DNA from: Streptomyces sp. L-9-10
Lineage (GTDB): Bacteria; Actinomycetota; Actinomycetes; Streptomycetales; Streptomycetaceae
Direction: 5' to 3'
DNA: 64,000 bases
Assembly: GCF_004151105.1 (NCBI RefSeq)
Contig: NZ_PHRF01000041.1
Coordinates: 1 to 64,000 of the forward strand
Shown here piece after piece: positions 58,409 to 64,000 of the stretch. Position 1 is the first letter of the stretch; each line of letters starts with the position of its first letter. The notes below the pieces were generated by a model. It saw nothing but the letters and a program-made list of their open reading frames with translations, made no database searches and was not told the DNA's origin. The position numbers and the translations under genes were made by a program.

Positions 58409-60961
58409 GTGTTGCCGCGCGCTGTCGCCTGCCTGACCGCCCTGTTGACCCTGACCGCGCTTCTGCTCGCGCCCGGTGCCGTGGCAGCCGACCCGGAGAC
58501 CGGCGGGAGACCCGCGGCCACCTTCGCGACGACCACCGACCGCAAGGCCGCCGCCCCGCCGCCCACCAGCGGTTTCGAGAGGGTCAAGCTCGACGGCGGT
58601 CTCGGCATGGGCGAGCCGATCGAGCTCGCCGTACTGCCCGACGGCAAGGTCCTCTACATCAACCGCGGCACCAGCGCCGCGGGCGGCCAGGTCCGCCTCT
58701 ACAACCCCGTCACCAAGTCCACGACGGTCGCGCTGACCATCCCCCTGGACGCCCGCTTCGAGGACGGGCTGATCGGCATCACGCTGCACCCGAAGTTCGC
58801 CACCACCGGCTGGGTGATGCTGTTCTACTCGCCCAAGAGCACCCCGCTGGTGAACCGGATCTCCCGGTTCACCTTCAGCCAGAGCACCAACACCATCGCC
58901 CCGTCCAGCGAAGACATGATCATCGAGTGGCCGACCGAACGTGAGATGTGCTGCCACTCGGCCGGCTCCATGTCGTGGGACACGGCGGGCAACCTCTACT
59001 TCGCGGTCGGCGACAACACCAACTCCGGCGGCGACGCGCAGGGCATGGCCCCGATCGACGAACGCCCGTCGCGGCACGCGCAGTTCGACGCCCAGCGCAC
59101 CTCGGGCAACGCGAACGATCTGCGCGGCAAGATCAACCGTATCCACCCGGAGGACAACGGCACGTACACGGTCCCCGACGGCAACCTCTTCGCCAAGGGC
59201 ACCGCGGGCACCCGTCCCGAGGTCTATGTGATGGGCGTGCGCAACCCGTACCGCCTCTGGGTCGACAAGAAGGCGAACAACACCCTGTACTGGGGCGAGG
59301 TCGGCCCCGACGCCGGAGCGACCATCCCCGCGCGCGGCCCGGCGGCGTACGACGAGTTCAACCGGGCGACCGGCCCCGGCAACTACGGCTGGCCGTACTG
59401 CGGCGGCCCCGACGTGGCATACAACGACTGGGACTTCGCGGCCAACCAGCCGCGCGGCTGGTTCCCCTGCGGCGGCGGCACCGGCCCGGTCAACAACTCC
59501 CCGCGCAACACCGGCATCCAGCAACTGCCGCCCACCAAGGCGTCGTTGGTGTGGGAGCAGCACGGCGGCAGCAAGGAGTGGCCGCAGCTCGACAACCCCG
59601 GCGGCTGCGGTTCGCCCAACCACGCCGAGGTCTACCACTACGACGCGAACCTCAACTCCGACGTCAAGTGGCCTCAGTACTACGACAACAAGCTGCTGAT
59701 CTCCGAGTACTGCCGTAACTGGATCAAGGAAGTGCAGTTCAGCAACGGCAACGCGTCCACCGGTACGCCGACGGCGATCGAGCCGGTCCTGGACGGTATG
59801 AAGTTCGTCCACCCGATCGACATGGAGTTCGGGCCGGACGGCTCGCTGTATCTCCTCGAATACGGCAGCGGCTACTTCTCGGGCGCCGAGGACGCCGGCC
59901 TCTACAAGATCAACTATGTCCAGGGCGGCCGGTCGCCCCTCGCCAAGGCCTCCGTGAACAAGGACAACGGACTCGCGCCGCTGGCCGTGATGTTCTCCAG
60001 CGCCGGCAGCAGCGACCCGGACAACAACCCGCTCAGCTACGCGTGGGACTTCACCGACAACGGAAGCACCGATTCCACGGCCGCCAACCCGTCCTTCACC
60101 TATCCGTCGAACGGCAGCTTCCAGGCGAGACTCACGGTCAGCGACGGCACCGGCCGCACCGGCACCGCGACGATCCCGGTCGTGGTCGGCAACAGTCGCC
60201 CCACGCTGACGATCTCGCAGCCACCGGCGGGCGGCGCGTTCGAGTGGAACGAGAACGTCACCGTCACCGCGTCGGCGACCGACCCCGAGGACGGCTCGTC
60301 CGGCCCGATCGACTGCTCGAAGGTGATCGTACGGATCGCCCTCGGCCACCAGGAGCACGCGCACGAGGTCGCCGAAGGCACCGGATGCTCCACGACCTTC
60401 AACACCGGACCGATCCACTCCGGCCTGGACGCCACGCAGTTCTACGTGGTGCGGGCCAGCTACACGGACAAAGGCGCCAGCGGCACCGTACCGCTGACCG
60501 GAGAGAAGGAGCTCAGCCTCTGGCCCAAGAAGTGGCAGGCGGAGCACTTCGCGCAACTCTCCGGACCCCAGGTCATCACGGCCGCCGGCGCCGAGGGCGG
60601 CAAACGCCTGGGCGACGTGCAGAACAACGAGTGGGTCAAGTACCACCCGGTGAGCCTCAAGGGCGTCACCGGCATCAGAGCCCGCGTCTCCTCCGACAAG
60701 GCGGGGAACGTGGCGACCTTCCGGTACGACTCCGTCACCGGCCCCGTGGTCGGGCGGGTGACCGTGCCCAACACCGGCGGCTGGGAGACGTACACCGAGG
60801 TGAACGTGGACGTCACGAACGCCGTGGAGCAGCCGCGTGATCTCTTCGTGGTCTTCACCGGCGGCTCCGGCGCCATTCTCGACCTCGACAGCTACACCTT
60901 CACCGGGCCCGGCATCAGCCGTCCCGGCTCCATGACCGCCCGTGGGAGTGATGCTCAGTGA
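58409..60961 (+). CDS. Secreted PQQ-type glucose/sorbosone dehydrogenase with PKD and CBM6-like modules
   Basis: An 850-residue exported protein with signal peptide 1-26 (MLPRAVACLTALLTLTALLL). The six-bladed propeller of the glucose/sorbosone dehydrogenase family (about 60-490) shows GEPIELAVLPDGKVLYINRG, FEDGLIGITLHPKFATTGWV, NPYRLWVDKKANNTLYWGEV and MEFGPDGSLYLLEYGSGYFS. A PKD domain follows (about 520-590: FSSAGSSDPDNNPLSYAWDF), then an Ig-like part and a C-terminal carbohydrate-binding module (QAEHFAQLSG... to GSGAILDLDSYTFT). It likely oxidises a sugar with PQQ. GTG 58409 (GGAGG four bases before) or TTG 58412 (seven bases). Its TGA overlaps the next gene's GTG. Confidence 0.9.
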   Translation: MLPRAVACLTALLTLTALLLAPGAVAADPETGGRPAATFATTTDRKAAAPPPTSGFERVKLDGGLGMGEPIELAVLPDGKVLYINRGTSAAGGQVRLYNPVTKSTTVALTIPLDARFEDGLIGITLHPKFATTGWVMLFYSPKSTPLVNRISRFTFSQSTNTIAPSSEDMIIEWPTEREMCCHSAGSMSWDTAGNLYFAVGDNTNSGGDAQGMAPIDERPSRHAQFDAQRTSGNANDLRGKINRIHPEDNGTYTVPDGNLFAKGTAGTRPEVYVMGVRNPYRLWVDKKANNTLYWGEVGPDAGATIPARGPAAYDEFNRATGPGNYGWPYCGGPDVAYNDWDFAANQPRGWFPCGGGTGPVNNSPRNTGIQQLPPTKASLVWEQHGGSKEWPQLDNPGGCGSPNHAEVYHYDANLNSDVKWPQYYDNKLLISEYCRNWIKEVQFSNGNASTGTPTAIEPVLDGMKFVHPIDMEFGPDGSLYLLEYGSGYFSGAEDAGLYKINYVQGGRSPLAKASVNKDNGLAPLAVMFSSAGSSDPDNNPLSYAWDFTDNGSTDSTAANPSFTYPSNGSFQARLTVSDGTGRTGTATIPVVVGNSRPTLTISQPPAGGAFEWNENVTVTASATDPEDGSSGPIDCSKVIVRIALGHQEHAHEVAEGTGCSTTFNTGPIHSGLDATQFYVVRASYTDKGASGTVPLTGEKELSLWPKKWQAEHFAQLSGPQVITAAGAEGGKRLGDVQNNEWVKYHPVSLKGVTGIRARVSSDKAGNVATFRYDSVTGPVVGRVTVPNTGGWETYTEVNVDVTNAVEQPRDLFVVFTGGSGAILDLDSYTFTGPGISRPGSMTARGSDAQ

Positions 60962-63807
60962 CCACCGCGAGATCCGGCCGATCAGCGAGTCCGGCCGCAC
61001 GTATGAGATACACACACGAATGCATGCACGCACGCACGAACGGACGCGGGAACGGACGCACGAACGGACGCGGGAGAACACGCGCCGCACGCCTGCTGGG
61101 CGCGCTGCTCGTCCTCGTCTGCACCGTGAGCGGCCTGTCGGGCGGCTCACCGGCCGTGGCCTCGCCCACCGACGCCGCCTTCAACTCCTCGACCGGCGCG
61201 CTGAACGTGGACTACGCGAAGTACCTGTCCAAGCACGACATCGTCTACAACCGGCCGACCACCGAGCCCAAGCACGGTCTCACGGTCGGCAACGGCCGTA
61301 CCGGCGCGATGGCCTGGCAGAACAACGGCTTCAACATGCAGGTGTCCGGTGTGGACACCTCGCAGCAGACCGCCTTCGGCGCCGGGCTGGTCAACCTGTC
61401 CACCACCCCGGCGATGGACAGCGGCTACTCCACCTTCCAGCAGCGACTCTCCCTCTACGACGGCACCCTCACCACCACGTACGACAACAACCGCACCGTC
61501 ACGGTGATGGGCAAGCCCAACTCGGAGGTCATGGGCATCCATGTGGAGGACACCCGCTCCGGGGTCTCCGCGATCAACCTGGATCTGAGCCTGTGGGACG
61601 TCGCCGGGCTCGGCAACAGCGGCGATGTGCCGAACATCGACACCTGGCGGACGGTGACCACGTACGCGGACTCCACCGGCGCCGGACTCAGCCGCGGCCA
61701 GGCGGACCCGCAGAACTTCGGCTACACACTCGGCGCGACCGTGGAGGGCGCCGCGTACACCGCGCGCGTCGTCGACGGCCGCAAGGTGCGGCTCTCGATC
61801 ACACCGGACTCCAGCTACACCATCTGGTTCACCGCGAGCAGCCGACTCAACGCCCCGAGCCACAACTCGGTCGCCGAGGCCAAGCGCGCGCTCGCGGAGG
61901 TCACGGCCGCCGGATACACCAGCACCAACAACAGCTACCTCAACTGGTGGCACGCGTTCTGGCAGAAGTCGTTCGTCCAGTACTCCAACGGGTCCCGCGA
62001 AGCGGACTACATGGAGAACGTCTACTACCTCTCCACCTACATGATCGCGGCGGCCGGATACGGGAACTATCCCGCCCACTTCATCAACGGCGTCTTCCGG
62101 GCCACCGGGGACGCCACGAAATGGAGCAACGCGTACTGGTACTGGAATCAACGGGACATCTACAACTCGTTCCTGGCCTCCAACCACGCCGATCTCATGA
62201 ACGGGTTCAACAACCTCTACAGCCGCAATTTCGACGCGCTGAAGGCATACACCAGGACCCGGTACAACGTGGACGGCATCTGGGTGCCGGAGACGATGGG
62301 CTGGGACGGCAACGCGCGCGGCACGGTCAACAGCGACTTCACCAACAACATATGGTCGACCGGCACAGAGGCCGCGTACAACATGTACCTCCAGTACACG
62401 TACACGAACGACGCCAACTACCTGCGGAACACGGCCTATCCGTTCATGCGCGAGGTCGCCAAGTTCTACCAGGCGAAGCTGTCGTTCAACAGCTCGACCG
62501 GCAAGTACTACGTGGCCACGTCCCACGCGCACGAGACGTACTGGAACGTGCCGAACGCGATCACCGACCTGGCGGCCGTACGCACCCTGTTCCCGCTCGC
62601 CATCAAGGCGAGCAACCAGCTGGGCCTGGACGCCTCGCTGCGGCCGCAGTGGCAGAACATCCTGGACAACCTGATCGCGTATCCCTCCGACACGAACGCG
62701 AACACCTATCTGCCGCACACGCCCCCGATCGCGCAGACGCGTAACAACGAGAACGTCGCGGCCGAACTGATCTGGCCGTACGACCTCACCGGTATCGGCT
62801 ATCCCGACCAGCAGAAGGCGATCAACACCTGGAACGCCAGGCCGTTCCCGTACGGAAACGTATGGGCCAACGACGCGATCCAGGCCGCCAGACTCGGGCT
62901 CGGAAACCAGACGCTCCAGGGTCTGAAGACCATGCTGCAGAAGTACCAGAACTACCCGAACGGCATGACCAGCAACACCAACGGCGTCTTCGAATATCTC
63001 GGCGTACATCTGGCCGCGACGAACGAGTCTCTGCTCCAGTCGTACAACGACAAGATCCGGGTCTTTCCCGCCGTGCCCACCGATTCCACCTTCGTCGGCA
63101 AATTCAGCCTGCTGGCCAAGGGCGGATTCATGGTCAGCTCGGAGAGGGAGGCCGGCGAGGTCAAGTACGTCGGACTGAAGAGCCAGTTCGGCAACGCGGC
63201 CCGTGTCGTCAATCCGTGGGGGACCCAGGAGGTCAGGGTCCGCAGGACCTCCGACAACGCCATTGTGACGACGTCCAGCAGCGCCGAGATCACCTTCAAC
63301 ACCGGGGCGAACCAGGTGTACGTCGTCGAGCGGACCGCCAAACCGCTCAGCTCCTACAGCCAGACGCAGCTCACCGGCACCGCGAACCAGGGCATGAAGT
63401 CCCTGGCGGGCACCAGCTCCACACTGGGGTCGAACGCGACCGTCGATCCGATGGTGAACAACACCGCGCTGACGTACGACAGCAACTGGCACCTCACGAA
63501 CAGCCGCGGTTACGGCGACTTCAACGACGACACCCACCACAGCACCACGGTGGACGCGGTCGCGTCGTACACCTTCACCGGCACCGGTATCCAGTATCTG
63601 TCCGAACGCAACGGCGACATGGGGACGGTCGACGTCTATCTCGACAACGTCCTCCAGGCCACGGTGAATCTCAGAGCCGACGGCGCGAGACAGGTCCAGC
63701 AGGTCGTGTGGCAGAAACAGGATCTCGCTCGTGGCTCGCACACGATCAGGATCGTGAACCGCAGTACATCCGTGGGAATGGTGGACGCGTTGCGTATCAC
63801 TCCCTGA
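60958..63807 (+). CDS. Secreted GH95-like (six-hairpin) glycoside hydrolase
   Basis: A 949-residue exported protein. A long arginine-rich n-region with two copies of RTNGRGNG/RTNGRGRT precedes the hydrophobic core LLGALLVLVCTVSGLSGGSP. The body has an N-terminal sandwich (HGLTVGNGRTGAMAWQNNGF) and an (alpha/alpha)6 barrel with NVYYLSTYMIAAAGYGNYPA, SNAYWYWNQRDIYNSFLASN and YVATSHAHETYWNVPNAITD, resembling alpha-L-fucosidase-type GH95 enzymes. A C-terminal jelly-roll (about 840-949, ending GMVDALRITP) resembles CBM-like modules. The substrate is unproven. GTG 60958 overlaps the dehydrogenase stop (GTGA), so both are coupled; ATG 61003 is an alternative start. Confidence 0.85.
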   Translation: MTTARSGRSASPAARMRYTHECMHARTNGRGNGRTNGRGRTRAARLLGALLVLVCTVSGLSGGSPAVASPTDAAFNSSTGALNVDYAKYLSKHDIVYNRPTTEPKHGLTVGNGRTGAMAWQNNGFNMQVSGVDTSQQTAFGAGLVNLSTTPAMDSGYSTFQQRLSLYDGTLTTTYDNNRTVTVMGKPNSEVMGIHVEDTRSGVSAINLDLSLWDVAGLGNSGDVPNIDTWRTVTTYADSTGAGLSRGQADPQNFGYTLGATVEGAAYTARVVDGRKVRLSITPDSSYTIWFTASSRLNAPSHNSVAEAKRALAEVTAAGYTSTNNSYLNWWHAFWQKSFVQYSNGSREADYMENVYYLSTYMIAAAGYGNYPAHFINGVFRATGDATKWSNAYWYWNQRDIYNSFLASNHADLMNGFNNLYSRNFDALKAYTRTRYNVDGIWVPETMGWDGNARGTVNSDFTNNIWSTGTEAAYNMYLQYTYTNDANYLRNTAYPFMREVAKFYQAKLSFNSSTGKYYVATSHAHETYWNVPNAITDLAAVRTLFPLAIKASNQLGLDASLRPQWQNILDNLIAYPSDTNANTYLPHTPPIAQTRNNENVAAELIWPYDLTGIGYPDQQKAINTWNARPFPYGNVWANDAIQAARLGLGNQTLQGLKTMLQKYQNYPNGMTSNTNGVFEYLGVHLAATNESLLQSYNDKIRVFPAVPTDSTFVGKFSLLAKGGFMVSSEREAGEVKYVGLKSQFGNAARVVNPWGTQEVRVRRTSDNAIVTTSSSAEITFNTGANQVYVVERTAKPLSSYSQTQLTGTANQGMKSLAGTSSTLGSNATVDPMVNNTALTYDSNWHLTNSRGYGDFNDDTHHSTTVDAVASYTFTGTGIQYLSERNGDMGTVDVYLDNVLQATVNLRADGARQVQQVVWQKQDLARGSHTIRIVNRSTSVGMVDALRITP
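61019..61085 (+). repeat. Tandem repeat in signal-peptide n-region
   Basis: GCACGAACGGACGCGGGA occurs twice 24 bp apart, after several ACGC units. It encodes RTNGRG-type units and lengthens the basic n-region. Unit length in multiples of three keeps the frame. Confidence 0.7.
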
Positions 63808-63835
63808 CCCACATCCTGACGGGCCGCCCATGACC

Positions 63836-63869
63836 GTGGCCCCGCGTGGAGGACGCCGCGCGGGGCCAC
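63836..63869. terminator. Bidirectional hairpin after the GH95-like gene
   Basis: GTGGCCCCGCG (63836-63846) pairs exactly with CGCGGGGCCAC (63859-63869). It lies between the end of the hydrolase gene and the convergent gene at the right edge. Confidence 0.75.
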
Positions 63870-63935
63870 ACCATGAGGGGGGAGCCTCGGGCCGGGAGGC
63901 CGACCACCGGCCGGGGTCACCAGGCGACTGGTCGG

Positions 63936-64000
63936 TCAGTCGCCGAGAATCCGCTCCCACAGCAGCCCGTCCCGCCAGCTCCCGTCGAGAAAGATCGAGG
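63936..64000 (-). CDS. 3' end of a gene, possibly a GNAT acetyltransferase (partial)
   Basis: The minus strand from 63998 reads SIFLDGSWRDGLLWERILGD and stops at 63936-63938. The pattern G-x-W-x-D-x-L-x-x-x-x-L at the extreme C-terminus is common in GNAT-family acetyltransferases. The gene continues beyond the window, so this is a family guess from 20 residues. Confidence 0.45.
   Translation of the reverse strand, partial: SIFLDGSWRDGLLWERILGD

Noticed and set aside
58292..63960. Two open frames of over 930 codons on the minus strand
   Set aside because: They mirror the dehydrogenase and GH95-like genes; their valine/glycine/arginine-rich translations are typical shadow frames in high-GC DNA.

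Overview
The window is very GC-rich actinomycete DNA, most likely from an arm of a Streptomyces chromosome. The grounds are the strong G/C third-position bias, frequent GTG and TTG starts, Streptomyces-type small families (DUF6332, DUF6643, Rv1733c-like, SCO4225-like), mycothiol-dependent enzyme genes, a Streptomyces-order gas vesicle cluster (O-A-F-G-Y-Z-J-L), and many regulator/enzyme pairs. No rRNA, tRNA or CRISPR array was recognised.

Layout. (1) 1-8.6 kb is mobile-element debris: a 52-bp insertion-sequence deletion derivative, an internally deleted Tn3 transposase, an SDR/TetR pair with a double palindromic operator, a res-like site, a chimeric serine resolvase, and an intact translationally coupled unit of tyrosine recombinase, XRE regulator and three-zinc-ribbon recombinase. 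A DUF4157 (eCIS-core) protein with a possible toxin tail and a collapsed tyrosine integrase follow. (2) 8.8-26.5 kb is mostly ordinary chromosome: a two-component system, a mycothiol-dependent enzyme, an MFS/ROK divergent pair, an RsbW-like ATPase, a PLP enzyme, a membrane protein with a sigma-like N-terminus, a DeoR regulator that ends inside an IS end, and a convergent overlapping pair (a membrane protein built into an alpha/beta hydrolase; a beta-helix fused to an AAA ATPase). (3) 26.6-41.3 kb holds a 177-bp palindromic MITE-like element, TerD, HpnB glycosyltransferase, racemase, O-antigen-ligase-like, apolipoprotein N-acyltransferase and Nudix genes, and a hydroxybutyrate-type dehydrogenase / GAF-PucR regulator / MFS transporter group closed by a 22-bp-stem terminator. 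(4) 41.5-47.8 kb contains a 223-bp element of the same IS-end family, a small hydrophobic protein, an iron-permease-like protein and a gas vesicle operon. That operon is decaying: gvpA and gvpJ carry frameshifts, gvpL is cut and joined to a 5'-truncated STAS gene, and gvpS and gvpK are absent. (5) 47.8-52.3 kb is sparse, with a quinone oxidoreductase, a Sel1-repeat protein, and a duplicated 5' fragment of the 41-kb MFS gene. (6) 52.3-63.8 kb is a secreted carbohydrate-processing block: GH97 with NPCBM, an FGE-like protein, then a likely operon of a ThuA/DUF1080/discoidin protein, a glucose/sorbosone dehydrogenase with PKD and CBM modules, and a GH95-like hydrolase. The 3' end of a further gene, possibly an acetyltransferase, lies at the right edge.

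Two patterns recur. Many genes have a TANNNT-like -10 box ending 6-7 nt before the start codon, so leaderless transcription looks common. Small inverted-repeat elements and gene fragments mark almost every gene-poor stretch, so the window looks shaped by insertion and deletion. Functions rest on recognised motifs and family resemblance by eye; no database search was run.
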